From assembly GCA_963920665.1 (NCBI GenBank), contig OY987264.1, positions 32,964,906-33,028,905 on the forward strand: a stretch of DNA of 64,000 nucleotides, given 5' to 3'. Positions 1 to 12,262 of the stretch are shown piece by piece. This DNA is from Straminergon stramineum. Lineage: Eukaryota; Streptophyta; Bryopsida; Hypnales; Calliergonaceae. Position 1 is the stretch's first letter. Each line of letters begins with the position of its first letter. Below the pieces are notes generated by a model. It worked only from the letters and a program-made list of their open reading frames with translations. It ran no database searches and was not told where the DNA came from. The position numbers and the translations under genes are program-made.

Positions 1-815
1 GGTTTAATTCATTTACAAATTGCCTATTGGGACAATTTCAATTCAATGTCTTGCATAAGCAACACTTAATTCTTATACAATCCCAATGAATCATTCCAAA
101 TTTTAGTTTCAAAAAAGAAAAATTCCATTTTTGGTGAATTTTTAAAGTCAAATTTCATGGTTTTACAAAATGTTTTATTGAAAACAATTCATGATGAATT
201 TTTTTAATTAGATTGTAGAGATGTTTAGGGAACATCCATACACACATCTTTTGAATTAAAAAATATCACATTAAGTAACAAAAATTTGATCTTTGAAGAA
301 TTCAATGTGAGGTGTTGTATGACCAAACTTTGTGAAATAGATATCTTTATATTTTAACTAGATTTTGTTGGTTGACCACCATACAATAACTAAGTTTGTA
401 CATTTGAGCACAATGGTTAAATTACTTGGCCAAAATCTAATTACAATAAAAAGATATCTATTTCCAAAATTAGGATCGCCATTGTTACTCCAGCATTGAA
501 TTGTTGTAGAGGGAATTGTAAAACTTTTTCAGAGATGCTTGTTGAAGGAAAAATGTGTGTATGGATGTCTCCACAATCAAATTAAAAAATTCATTATCAA
601 TGTTTTTCAATGAATTATCATGCAAAACCATAAAAATGAAATGAAAAAATTCACTCCAAATGGAGTTTGGATTTTTTGAAACTTAAATTTGGTATACTCG
701 ATTGTGATTGCACAAGAATTAAATATTAATTATACAAGATAAAAAATGCCAATTCTATTCTATATTATGCAAAATTCTTTGAATGGCACAATAGGTAGTT
801 TGTAATGATTAGACC
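1..815. repeat. Long foldback (imperfect inverted repeat), left edge may lie outside the window
   Basis: Bases 1-372 are the imperfect reverse complement of about 432-815, with a short AT-rich loop. Landmarks: GCCTATTGGGAC near 22 pairs with the complement of 770-800; ATAGATATCTTTATA near 338 pairs with TAAAAAGATATCTAT near 449. The arms differ by many point changes and small indels, so this is an old hairpin. No ORF lies in it. It could be a foldback transposon or MITE, or an inverted pair of some other repeat. The pairing is visible directly; the element class is not known. Confidence 0.8.
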
Positions 816-944
816 TCATTGTATGTATTTGTGTACTTAGACTATCATCTCTAGCCTTCAATAAATAACTTTGCATGTCAATTCTTGAGGGGCTCTTTGA
901 TGGCTCAAAATTTTTCTAATGCAATCAATTTTTCTAATAATTTG

Positions 945-2100
945 TTATCAAGGTGGTTGCAAGAAACACCTATCCTATTTTGCATCACAATTTGCATGCT
1001 CATATGTTTTTTGGCCATAACTTGTGTGTTTTGATTCTAAATGACTCGAGATTTATAGATAAGGTACTCATGACTATTACATAAAATTTTGAATTTTGAA
1101 TAACAAACTCCAATGAAATTGAAAATTGAAAATTTTAAAATAATCTATTTAATAAAGTTCAGATAAAAAGAATTCCTAAAACTATGCATATAAGCAAGTA
1201 AATGAAAATTTCATGAAAATAAATGTTTTTTTGTTTATAATTTTTTTAATAATTAAAAAAATAGGAAAATAAAAATAAATTTGGTTGTTTCTTCAGCTTA
1301 AAGATGATTTTCGTCAAACAATTATATCTTGAGAAATTAAATTCAATAATCTTTTCCTACTTTGATTCAAAACAAGGGTAATTTGAGCACACATGCAAAA
1401 AGATTTGCTAATTTTGAAGACTTATATATTTGTAAATAGTATACATAATCCTAGAGAGAGTGGGTAACCTCAAATCCCAAATTGTAGATCCCAATTTGTA
1501 TTTTGGGGCTAAAAATTGTATATAACTCTACCAAACTAGTAAATGTGACATCTAATTAGGGGTTGTTTATATAAATTAAAAGACAGTAAGAAAATGTTAC
1601 TTAAGATGTAAAGTAGTGATTAATACCTTTTCTATAAATCTTGATTCTTTTGGAATTAAATCACATAAATTTATCCCCCCAAAATATAATTGACTAAATT
1701 GTGTAATAGTACAAGTTTATCTTACAATCATTTGTCATCAAAATTCTTAAAAGACATTTCTCTAATGAAATATTCATAACCTCAATTGGTACTTTAGTTA
1801 TGCTTCAATACAATCTCTTACCAATGTAAATGGTTGATTGTAAGAAACACTTTTCCTATATTTTGTCCCCTCGGCTTCCAATAGGTGGTTTTTTGTTCAT
1901 AACTTTTGCATAATATGTCTATTTTATATGAAATTAGAAATCAAGGTACGTGTGATAGTTGTTTATATAGAATAATTTTTTGAATTGAAAAAAATATATT
2001 TTACTATTTTTAAATAGGCCCCAATTGGATGTCTATTTTGGTCATTTGGGAGGGGGGGGGGGCTAGTACTATTTTTGACTTAGAAATGAGAATTTGAAGT
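945..2100 (+). repeat. Dispersed AT-rich repeat with element ends related to 9014-9734
   Basis: GGTTGCAAGAAACAC near 954 and GATTGTAAGAAACAC near 1837 match the terminal repeat of the complete element at 9014-9734. About 950-1090 resembles the reverse complement of 9600-9734. Positions 1060-1820 are a direct diverged copy of 16345-17090; shared landmarks include AACTCCAATGAAATTGAAAA and ACATCTAATTAGGGG. No coding sequence is visible. Confidence 0.6.
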
Positions 2101-2502
2101 TCAAAATTGGGATACAAGTACTTCTACTAAAGTTACTCAAGTCCATGAAGAGATTTTGAAGAAAATAGTAAATTGTCCACCTTCTATATGTGCTCAAAGT
2201 GTAGTACCTTTGCATATATATGGAGAACACAATTTTTCCTCCAAAGACAAAAATGGTTGAGAAGAAGAATCTTCAAGTTAGAAAAAAATTTGAATTTTTT
2301 CCATGTTTTTTAAAAATCAAACATTAAAGTGTCTATTTTCTAATTTTCTTAGTATTTTTCATTGTACTTTTTTGTGCATAACTTTTAGAGATAAATTTTT
2401 CTAGGTCTGAATTTTTAAAGACATGAAAATTTCAATAATTTAAAATTATCCATATTTTGTTTTATTTAGAAAAAAATTATTCCAAAAGTCACAATCTATA
2501 CC

Positions 2503-3031
2503 TTAAGTTAGGTTGTTTGTTTTGTTTGTTATTTGTTGTTTGTTTGTTTATTTGTTTGTTACATTGAGATCTCGTGGACTATGCATCTTCCGGTTGCATC
2601 TTTGGTACTGTTAGAAACCCCTCGGTGAGGAGGGGTACATGGGCTTTGTTTTGTGGTATTTGGACCTAAGGTGTGAAAGTTATTGAATTTTGAATTTTTT
2701 ATGAATAAAAAAAATTAGAAAAATATTTTTACTTTTAGTTTAACTGTGGCAATGATGCAAGACACACTAGTACTCACTAAAATACTTGAAGTTAGGATGT
2801 TTGTTTCTGATGATAAGATTTCCCGGACCATGCATCTTCCAAGTGCACTCTTCGTACCATCAAAAAGCTCTTTCTGAGGAGGGGTGCATGGGCTTTGTTT
2901 CATGGCATTTGAACCTATGGTGTAAAAGTTATTGAATTTCAAAGTTTTTTGAATCAAAAAATTAAAAAAATTACTTTTATTTTTATTTTGATTGTAGCAA
3001 TGGCACAAGGCACACTAGTACTCACCAAAAT
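2503..3031. repeat. Tandem duplication, two units of about 245-280 bp
   Basis: Unit 1 (about 2503-2783) and unit 2 (about 2787-3031) run head to tail. Both have AAGTTAGG near the start, GAGGAGGGGTRCATGGGCTTTG in the middle, and GCACACTAGTACTCACYAAAATA or a close variant at the end. Unit 1 also carries a TTTG/TTTGT microsatellite (about 2514-2560), absent from unit 2. A 97-codon minus-strand ORF across unit 2 is not a credible gene. Confidence 0.8.
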
Positions 3032-4235
3032 AGGCCGTTTTGAGCCCAAAACGTAGGTGTTTCTTAGAACGATCTAAATGTATCTAAAAATGAATCTTTT
3101 GCCAACTACCTCCACTCACATTCTCTTCTACTTCTAGAAATGCCAAAGTACTCCTACTAAGACATCAAGACATTTGCAATGGCAAACACGAAGGGAAGTA
3201 GAGGTTACCAAATGAGAGCAAAAGGTTCACTGGTATAGGATAAGATCTTTTTCTGAGAAAAATTTGTTCAAAAACCACTCAACGTTCTTGAATTCAAGGG
3301 ACTTTGGGGCTTTCTATAGTGGTGTGATTGCAAGAAACATGTGCCAATTTGGTTGCATTTTGATTTTGGAATGCTATAAATTTTGAATTATGAATCCAAT
3401 TCTAAAACCAAAAAATCTATTTCTAGATCTCTTTCTTGTTCTTATATCCCTTATTTTTCAGAATTTTTTTAAAATCATTTTATATTTAAAATTCAATTTT
3501 GTTAATTTGTCACACTTTGACATTTAGGATTTTTTCATACTATTGAGTGGTTTAAATTAGTGATTTTTAGCTGAAATTTCTATGGTATATTCCTCTACTA
3601 GGCATACACGTTTCTACCAAAGGAAATCTAAAAATTCATTATTTTATATCCACATTTGTGCAACATTATAGGAGTTTTGGGGATCTAGAGGGCCGTTTTG
3701 GGGCTTGTTCCTGGCTCTGTTCCCCCAACAGTCTAAGAATAGCCATTGTCAAATTTTTTTTAATTTTAAAATGTAAAAGAAAGTTGAAAAAAAAATTTCA
3801 AAAAAAAAGAAGTGACGTGGCAATCGTTGTGCCATGTCAGGTAGTTGCTGTGAGGCAGATCCCAAGGTCTAGGAACCCAAGGGAACACAGAGCCCTCCAG
3901 ACCCTCCAAAACTCCTCTAATGATAGGCCTCCCTTGCGTGTACAATTTCAAACATTAGAGTAAGTTTTGTACTCATTTTTTTGCTCAAATCTCATCATCT
4001 AGGAGTCCTCCCAAATGGCCAATTCTTAGTTTTATTGAAAGTTGTTTTTCATATTTTCTACAAATTAAAATGTCAAAGTATGTGTTTTCTTTGTCAAAAT
4101 TTTATGTCCCAGAAAACACATACCTTGGGACAGTGGATTTCAAGTGATTTTCTTCACATCTAACCATATTATTGATTCAAGCATCTACCAAGTCCCATTT
4201 AAGATCCATGACCTGCAAGATTGTAACCTCACGTC
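3032..4235. other. AT-rich spacer without recognised gene
   Basis: Low-complexity spacer. Near 3326 there is another GTGATTGCAAGAAACA motif like the 9014-9734 element end. A 101-codon plus ORF (3658-3963) includes a poly-Lys run from A-rich DNA and looks like chance. Nothing else supportable. Confidence 0.5.
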
Positions 4236-4239
4236 CACC

Positions 4240-4396
4240 TCGTTTTAGTCTCTCTCTTCTCTCTCCTCTCTCTCTCTCGCAGAACTTGAGGCTCGAAGCA
4301 TTCGGAGTGAACTTGTAATCGATCATCACCTGCTGCAGGTCGAGAGTGCTGATTCATCTTAGAGCCATCGATCAGCAGCAGCTGCACAGACTGAGG
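4240..4396 (+). other. Possible non-coding first exon (pyrimidine-rich leader)
   Basis: A CT-rich run (about 4247-4280) is followed by GC-richer sequence with no long ORF and a good donor, CTGAG|GTATGA, near 4396. This looks like a plant transcription start and 5' UTR exon. No convincing coding exon follows on the plus strand, so it may be a promoter or leader remnant, perhaps of a transposon. Speculative. Confidence 0.3.
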
Positions 4397-4435
4397 TATG
4401 AATTGTTAAACTTTGCTTCTGTGCTTAACTTAGAG

Positions 4436-4981
4436 TCATTGACTGTACTTACTAACTTGCACGGGTTCTAGAGTATTGTAGTTAATTACGAATATCAGAA
4501 GTTTCTTGAGTGATTTTGCACTAGGAACGGGGGAAATGAGGACAAAAATGTCTAACAGAGAAACTCCGTGACCCAAATTTTCTCTGTCAGCAGCACTGTA
4601 AACTTCATTGTGACTTGCAATTTGAGAACCAGAGATCGATATAATGTCAATTTCGTTAAAATGGTGGCATTCCATTGAAATGGCGTGGAAGGAGGTCAAA
4701 GGAAGGAAGAAAACCCATGGAAATAGGTCACCACAAGCGAAGAAATACTCGAAGAAGTGGTGATTGTGTCTTGTGAAGGACCAAATTGGCATGTCCATGT
4801 CTAGAATTGCTGCCACATATGACATAGCAGGCCCATGCATGATGTTCACATAGCATCCAGTGTCAATTTGGCATCTGTGAGAGGTCATGGTCTGAGGTGA
4901 AGGCTTGAAATTCGGATTTCTAGTGTTGGGAGTGTTGGATTTAAGCCAATGTCCACATTCACTTCCATGTCCAAGATTCAA
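4436..4981 (-). CDS. Unrecognised 181-codon ORF
   Basis: One of the two longest open frames in the window, in sequence somewhat GC-richer than its surroundings. The predicted protein has a Cys/His-bearing N-terminal half (HGSECGHW, SHRCQIDTGCYVN) and an aromatic stretch near residues 72-95. I recognise no family. There is no close homologue elsewhere in the window. It may be a fragment of an unknown gene or a chance ORF in decayed sequence. Confidence 0.25.
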   Translation of the reverse strand: MNLGHGSECGHWLKSNTPNTRNPNFKPSPQTMTSHRCQIDTGCYVNIMHGPAMSYVAAILDMDMPIWSFTRHNHHFFEYFFACGDLFPWVFFLPLTSFHAISMECHHFNEIDIISISGSQIASHNEVYSAADRENLGHGVSLLDIFVLISPVPSAKSLKKLLIFVINYNTLEPVQVSKYSQ

Positions 4982-7900
4982 AGACTACGGTAGATACACC
5001 TATAATGGGATGACACATTTCATTTTTTTTTTAAACAAGGCGGTTGTTGAGAAATGGACTTGAAGAGAAATAATGCAAATTAAACCAGAAGAATTCCAGT
5101 CTTCAAAAACTAGAGACACGAGGAAATATTTTTTTATTCAATGCAAATATGGATTTTCCAATGGGGTGCATCCATATGTACAACATAGCCTCGCTTAATT
5201 TGGATTAAAAAGAGAAGCAAACAGGAAGGTGCAAGGAATGACTTCTCAAATGAACGATACTTTTGACTGTTGTGTAGTACTGCACATCGAAAGATGTCAT
5301 TTTCATGGGTCTATTCAAGGTATGTATGTCTACCCCATTTGGCGACAACTAGCCAATCCCATGCCCAATACCAACAAATGTTGTTTAGCACATTCTAGAC
5401 CGCAACCAAATAGCAAAGTCACATTTCGCTACACCATTTTCAGACCGGGTTTTCTAAACCGCAACAGTGAAATCTAGGACATGTATAGATTTCAACCACT
5501 TGATCTTAATGAGAATGGCACCAATTTAAAGGAATCCCCGATTGAAATGATTTTGTTTCAACGTCCACTTCATATTGGACTCCACTCGTTGAGGATCAAC
5601 TTCATCTTTTTGAAAAAGACTACAGGCATTCATAGTTGTCATAGTTGTTTTGAATGTATTGTGAACAAGCAAGAGCGTCTAAACTTTTCTCCTAGTGGTC
5701 CATTGCAACAATTCTAGCAATTGCGAGCGATCCCGTTCTTGAACAATGCCACCAAGTGCATGTATTGAAATCATGTCTTGGTGAGATTGCAATACTGTGC
5801 ACCGTGGACCTATGCAAAATGTAGATTTGTTGCATTGCTATCCATTTTTGTTGTATCCGAGCTTGATTGGATATTGTTGTATTTGTCCCTAGCCCATAGC
5901 ACTAGTACGAACAATTGCAGCTCATCCCTGGCCATGCCAAGGATGTCCAGTAGTGGAAGTGAACTTCCTTTTCAAATTATGTCAAATCATGGCTTATGGA
6001 AAAGTTAAGATGCATTGGTTAGCATTTTTTGGTAAGTTGTCATTGAAAGAACTCCAATATCTTGCACAACACAATGTCAGAGACAAAGACCTTTGTAAGT
6101 CTTTTCATCATGATGACAGAATTGGAACAGTCGATCTCTATCGGAATCATGATTGGAGTCAAGAATTCTCTAGCTTAGCAATTGTTAATTGCTCACAACA
6201 TAAGCTTTGCTTTGAATGGGTGTGGGTCGTCTATATCCAATACTGCAAAGAGAATAATTATAGAATGCAAAGCACTAAAGATAGACGATGCACATCCACT
6301 TGTTAGCTTACGTGCGCGCAGCCATCAAGTGCTAAGCAAGAAGATTCTTAACCCCAACTCTCTTTCCAACAAAGGTCCACTATTCCAAGTTTTTGCCCAT
6401 GGAAGGCAGAGAGCACTGATGGGAAGATTGATAGTGGATGACTATGGCTCCTACCCTGTGTCGTTCAAGATGTTGGAGGAAGGCATGCAAGGCTAACATT
6501 GCACTTGTTGGGCATAGAAACCCCACAAGTACTGGCCGGAAAATGTTCAACAATGTGTTAGTTTTCATTAAGCCATGTTCCCACAAAATGTGGTTCAAAT
6601 TTCTATTCATTGGGACTTGCTCTCAAGTACATTGCTGGAACGAATAATGAAGGAAATATAAATTTTTGTAGAATCCAACACTCTGCTAGGATCTATAAAC
6701 TGGTGAAGTCATGTGGCCCTTCCAACATTTGGATCTCTCCTCTTTTGACTTGCTTCTTATTGTCATCCGATCTTCGGACTTGATGAACACACCAATTAGC
6801 TTGCACATCAAAGACAATGATGACTCCATTCAGGTTGTGTACCTTTCTGCCCTCATCCAATAGTTTAAGATCATTTCGAACCAGACTTTCTTTTTCCTGG
6901 AGTGGATGTCCCATCAACCCCCACCTCGTCCAAATCTTGGAGAATGTCACTCCCACGTCATTGCAGGCCCCCACCAAGACCTGAAGAAAATGCACATCAA
7001 TTGTACTGCAAACTAATCTGGACATTGTTTCTACACTTGATTTGGGTTTTCCAATACCCATCCACAATCTTGCACCAAGAGCATAGACAAGTGTGGACCA
7101 CCCGTGGTCATGTCGTGGACATCCTCATCGGAAGTATTGTCTTCAGATTATGTTGAGACAAGTCTCAAAAAGTTTTGATCAGCACTTTTCATTCAGAGAG
7201 CTCCTATGCGCAACTTGAACAAGACTTGGCATGTTCTTCTCCTAGCATCTTCAACAGCATGTGATATGAACCACCACAACCCATTTTTTTATATTCATTG
7301 TGATTGGACGCTTTAATGGGCAATTACTTGGAACTGTGTATTGCAATAAATTCTAGAAGGGTTCGCAGAATTTTTCTCCTAGCACAGGTTGTCTGAGCAC
7401 TTCAAGTATCTTGTGGATGTGCATCATCCATCTCAAAAAGAGGTGATAGTTATTTCTTTTACGATGGACCTGCCTTGTTGCATGCGAATGATCCACATCC
7501 ATGAGACCACTAATGTAGTGCACAAAACAAATGCAAGGAGAAAAATTCTTCACACCATTCTAAACCTGTCAATAGAAAACAGGTCCAAGTGATTGAACAC
7601 AAAAGCGTCAAGGAATGGCTGGGTTTTGGAATAGATCATGATCGAGAAGTTCTAGTACCATTGAAGACGTTAGGAGTTTATGCCATTGACATTGAATATC
7701 CACATTGTCGGCCATTTGAGGTCCCTAAATACTCCCCAAAGATTGCTGACAAGCGTGTGCTAAACTTTCTAAATTGTATCTCCACATAATCTAAAAGAAG
7801 CCAACTTCTATTGTCGACATTCTAGACATGACTGTGGATGGCTCCCACTCGTCCATGCTCATGCACAATACTATGGATGGATGAGTACAAAAGAACCTTC

Positions 7901-8984
7901 AATTTGGCATGGAATCAACACCAAGAACTAATTCACATTGCAATAGCCGGGCATTTTCCTTAGTTCTTTGATGGTGACTTGCAATGATCTCACAACAACT
8001 TGAATGGAAATAGGCACCCAATTGCTTTCAACTAGTGAAATGGTCATCCTTGGACCACTTGCTATTGACATGATCTCATCATGTTCTACTCAGGAATAAT
8101 GCTACAATTATGATGGCATCCGAACAATACTAGCGTGACTATGCTATGGTGTGACTAATGCTACAATGATGTTGGGGAAATTGTATTTCTATTCATTGAG
8201 AATGTATTGGGAGTATAATGAAGCAAAGAATATTAAATGGTTTAGAATATTCTCTATAGCCCCTGCCCCCTGATCTATAGTTTAGAAAGAAGTCCTATAG
8301 AAACAACCCTTATTTGCAGCAGGATGAGTGGGTTCAATTGTTCCTAATGCCAAAGTGTTGTATATTTGTTAGAAGCTACATGCCATCGCCTGTAGTAAAA
8401 TCATCACCGTGAACCAGCTGGATATGTCTTTGATTTGTATCAAATGGAACCATGGACTTGATGAGTGCACAAAAAAGCCTACACACTACAGCTAATGATG
8501 AGGACCATTCCTAGACGAAAGTAGTTTTTTGCCCAACTGTGGGAAATCAAAGACTGGGATCAAGGAAATATGTTCCTCCATCAAAAGTCTTTTGTTCATG
8601 GAGTGAAAACTAGCCAAGATTGAAAACATCTTTAATGCAGAAACAATTTTCCTACATCCCAAACTGACTATAACACTAGGTTCGTTCATCAGTCGAGCCC
8701 AATGCATGCAAACAGAAACTAATTATACCATTACATGAGATCCCCATAATGTATATTGAGAATGCAAGGTCTTCATGTGGGATAGTAAGCTATTGACAGA
8801 CACAACTCCAACAAACCCAACTAGGATCCTCCGTCAAATGGAACAGTTCAGACTGTGTAGTCTGAATTGGAGTCTTTTCCACCATCATCCAGTAGTTTAG
8901 GGTCATTTCAGACCAAGCATTACATTTTCTCAAGGACTCACAAATGTGATGTCAAAGTCCACATCGTCTGCATAGTGTAGTAGC
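4982..8984. other. Decayed, moderately GC-rich region without identifiable gene
   Basis: Many ORFs of 60-124 codons occur on both strands (for example minus 6693-7067) but none joins to a recognisable domain. I looked for copia or gypsy motifs (integrase zinc finger, YVDD, RNase H) and found none convincing. About 100 bp near 6835-6935 recurs in direct orientation near 8860-8965, sharing a GTTTARGRTCATTTC core, so the region contains an internal duplication. Probably an old element or pseudogene. Confidence 0.4.
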
Positions 8985-10870
8985 TATTCCTCCTCCCCTA
9001 ACATTCTTTAGGAGGGTGATTGCAAGGAATACCGATCAATTTTATTGCATTCTCATGATTTTTTGGGAGTACTTTAAAATTAGAAAATTATTATTTTTTA
9101 ATTAAAAAAAATATGACTAATGTATATACCTTTAAGATGAAGGTACCCAAGGAAGGAATTGCATAGAAGAATTCTCTAAGTAGGAGAACTAAAAAAGAGC
9201 TAAGTCTTAAGAAAATACATACGTTGTTGTTGTAATTAGGGAAAAATAGTAAAAATAAGTAAATACAAAAAATAAAAACTGGCCATTTGCAACAATCCTA
9301 TGGAGATGGTCATTCACCAAGAAATCCACCAAAATAATATTTTATATATTTCCAAAAGCAAGCATAAAGAAACTCACTTTGTAGACTTCCACACCACAAA
9401 AAATTAAAAATTTTAAAAATTTCTTCCATGAATAGCTATAAGTCTACTAGAAGGTCATCTCCTCCAAATTTCAGCTCAAAATTTGTTTTTTGGGATTCTA
9501 AATAGTACTAAAAACCTCCCAATTGGCAAGTGTGATATTGAGTCAGGGTCTATTTTGGAATAGTAAATTATTTTTGAAAATTAGAAAAAAATTAGGGAAA
9601 GTGTATGATAGTCATAAGTACCTTCCCTATAAACCTTGAGTCATTTGGAGTCAAAACACAAGAGTTATGGGCAAAAATCAAATCAACACACTCCATGTGA
9701 CACAAAATAGGACAAGTGTTTCTTGCAATCACCCAAGAGTCAATTGTGAGAACTCACCCCTCCCTTACTATAGATGGTTACAAAAATTAAGGACTCCAAT
9801 AAGTTTCATTGTAGAGAGCATAGTTTGTGCTTGTTGAGCGGCAATTGCTTTTGATTGCTTTTGGTGCCTTCCTTCTTCCAATGCGATGGTACACAAATGA
9901 GAACTTGGATTCTTTTTTCGAGGGTGTTGAGGCAATTCAAGATTTGTATAGCTTGCCAGCAACTCTCAACTAAGGTAGGAGATGCAAAAACTATCTCCTT
10001 AAGAGCACTTTGGCTTAGGATGTCTTCTATGCTCATCAAAGTATTTTCTAACAAATTTTTAGAGAAAGAAGAGAGGGAGACACATCCATCACAATTTGAT
10101 TTGTAATTTTTAGAGTTAAACTAAATTGAATATGATTTTCTAAAGATCACAATAGTAGGGTGCTTTTTGAGTCCATAGGTATTGCCATGAAATGTCAAAC
10201 ACTTGTCCTTTAATGGTGCAAATGGAGTCCAAAAATGAAGGTGTGCTAACCTTACACTGCAACAACATGATGCATTTAATTTTCTAGGATGACATAAAGT
10301 CTCCCACCACTCATAACTCCACATTATGTACACTGAAATTTTGTCAACTTCCTAATCAAACTCAATCCCCAACCATTCCTAAAACTGTGCAATGAGAATC
10401 CCAAATTGACACCAATACTACTTCAATGGGCCATTTTTCATTCCTACAGTGACAATTCCTGATACACTCTAGAAACAGTTCTTTGAGCATGGGCAGAGTT
10501 TGCACCTCCTACCGTATTCGTAGGTTTCATGAGCTGCGTCATCTCTGAACAGTAGAAGCAATCTGCAGGTGGAGGGGAAGAGAGGGTACCGTACACTCCT
10601 GATTGCCATTGTTATCTTTTGCCACGGGAAGCACTGTCCTGCGCTGAGTCATGTGCTGGGGCCTTTCAAGCTGACATCGGGGCACAAGAAGTAAAGTTAG
10701 CAAGGGAAGCTGCAGGTAAAGTCCTGTGGCTATGGTGAAGAATTCCCCATGCTCTATAAAAATAAGGTTTTCTAATTTTATACGAGTAGTAAGGAGGCAA
10801 CCCCTTTCCAATCACCCCCCATTTCCGCCATGTAGACTATATTTCTTTCAGATCAGGTAGTCAGGAGTGA
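8985..10870 (+). repeat. Dispersed block, copy A (interrupted)
   Basis: Pieces match copy B (48240-49578) and copy C (62575-63830) in direct orientation: CCTCCCCTAACATTCTTTAG at 8993-9011; about 9740-10030 against 48350-48600; about 10500-10760 against 48600-48840 and 62700-62900, sharing CTGCAGGTGGAGGGGAAG. The last part of the block lies at 12240-12262 and 13194-13262, split by a TTAA element. Two internal insertions are evident (9014-9734 and about 10090-10490). No protein family recognised. Confidence 0.7.
9014..9734. mobile_element. Non-autonomous terminal-inverted-repeat element, GGGTGATTGCAAG type
   Basis: It begins GGGTGATTGCAAGGAA and ends TTTCTTGCAATCACCC, a near-perfect 15-bp inverted repeat. 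It splits copy A of the dispersed block: copy B at about 48330-48360 runs from ATTCTTTAG straight into CAGTTGTGAGAACT, whereas here 721 bp intervene. No ORF of note. Related ends occur near 954, 1837 and 3326. I cannot define the target duplication, so the superfamily stays open. Confidence 0.75.
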
Positions 10871-11300
10871 TGATTAATTGTGGTACAGTTCCCAATGTTG
10901 TTGTGGCACATTATGATTGACTACAGGACTGCCAATATTGTAACCAGTCCTTGGACAATTTTGCAACTAGCCCCACGAGACATTAAATCATGCCCATGAA
11001 AGTGGGCCCATCTGATGTGGCTGGACATTGACCTGGGCCTCAACCATCGGACCCAGGTGCAGGCGCGGGTCACAAGACCACAACCCCGACGGAAGTTAGG
11101 AGGAGGAGGACGACCATCCACGTCCTTCTTAGGGCAGTAGTTTTAGAGTAGTTGTATATATTCTACATTGTTTATTTTCCTTCCTACCACCAAAAATGTA
11201 TATAAAGAGGTGTCTTCTCAAATCAAAACACAATCCATTAATGACTTTTGAAGAAAGTGAAGAAAATGTGATGCCACATTAGTGTGGGCCCATTTAAAAT
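10871..11300 (+). promoter_or_regulatory. Promoter- or LTR-like segment
   Basis: A GC-richer stretch (about 10960-11120) is followed by AT-rich sequence with TGTATATAAAGAGG near 11198-11211, a good TATA box, then a short A-rich leader. This arrangement resembles the U3/R border of a small plant LTR, but I find no second LTR, primer-binding site or clear ends. A plain pol II promoter remnant is equally possible. Confidence 0.25.
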
Positions 11301-11344
11301 GGATGATTTAACATCTTGTGAGTAAAGATAATATCCTAAGAATT

Positions 11345-11760
11345 TTTTCAAGTTTGACTAAAACATCAGTTTAGGGCACAATTCAAACAATTTTTTTATG
11401 GACAAATTTCAAAGAGGTGGTGGAAGGGAATTTTGTTTGACCTTTTCAAACATCCTCTTTAAAATTTGACCATAACTTTTGATTGGAGGATCAAAATATC
11501 AAACGGATTTTAGGACATGAAACTTGAATTGATTTCCCAACTTTTTTTAGTTCAAAGTTATTCTATTGTGCCTAAATGAGGTCTGAAATTGTAGTTTTAA
11601 TACAATTCCTATTTCAAACTTAACTATGAGTGTTTGAGCTCTTGCAACTTCTAAATGACATATCCCAAATGGGTTGTTCTACCTCCTACCACTCCATGTA
11701 TATACAAAGAGCTTGACTTCCACATACAACTCAAGCTAAGTTATCTATGACAATTGATGA
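11345..11760 (-). repeat. Fragment of the foldback family seen at 36340 and 20340 (inverted)
   Basis: CATAACTTTTGATTGGAGG near 11470, AAATGAGGTCTGAAATT near 11574 and CCCAAATGGGTTGTTCTACC near 11665 match the arm sequences at 36340-36830 and 21750-22100. This copy is mostly one arm; the opposite arm is degenerate. Confidence 0.65.
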
Positions 11761-12262
11761 AAAGATAAATGCATAAAAAACCTAATAGAATCTTTGGGAT
11801 TTGGGCAAATAGGGAGAAGAGAACCAAACATCAACTACAAATTTGACAACAACTTGACAAGTTCTCACAAATTGACAAGATGAGTTAGCAATAATATGGC
11901 TATTGTCATTTTAGACAATTCTCTATCAAAAACTTGTCATCTTGAACTGCATTTCTTTACAATACATATGGTTAATTTTTCAGTCATTTGCATCTTGTAT
12001 AATCTATGTTATATGCTTGCTAAATTTCCAAATAAGAGGAGAAGTTTGCACATGCTGCCCCAAGCAATCTAGGTTGTCAAAAAAGTTTAGGGCAACACAA
12101 CTTTTAATCTTGATAGCCAATCATGGATAAAAATTCCCACGAAAGGGCTACATGTTTACACCTTGTGAACATTTGACTTCGTATATAACTACCTGGGATC
12201 TCTTGCATACATTGAACTATCATTTGGTCCTTTAGTAGTTAAATTTCTTTTCTTCATAGAAC

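Noticed and set aside
2049..2063. Poly-G run
   Set aside because: A short homopolymer without neighbouring G-runs to form a quadruplex.
5220..8980. Possible copia or gypsy retrotransposon
   Set aside because: No integrase, reverse transcriptase or protease motif could be read on either strand; composition alone is not enough.
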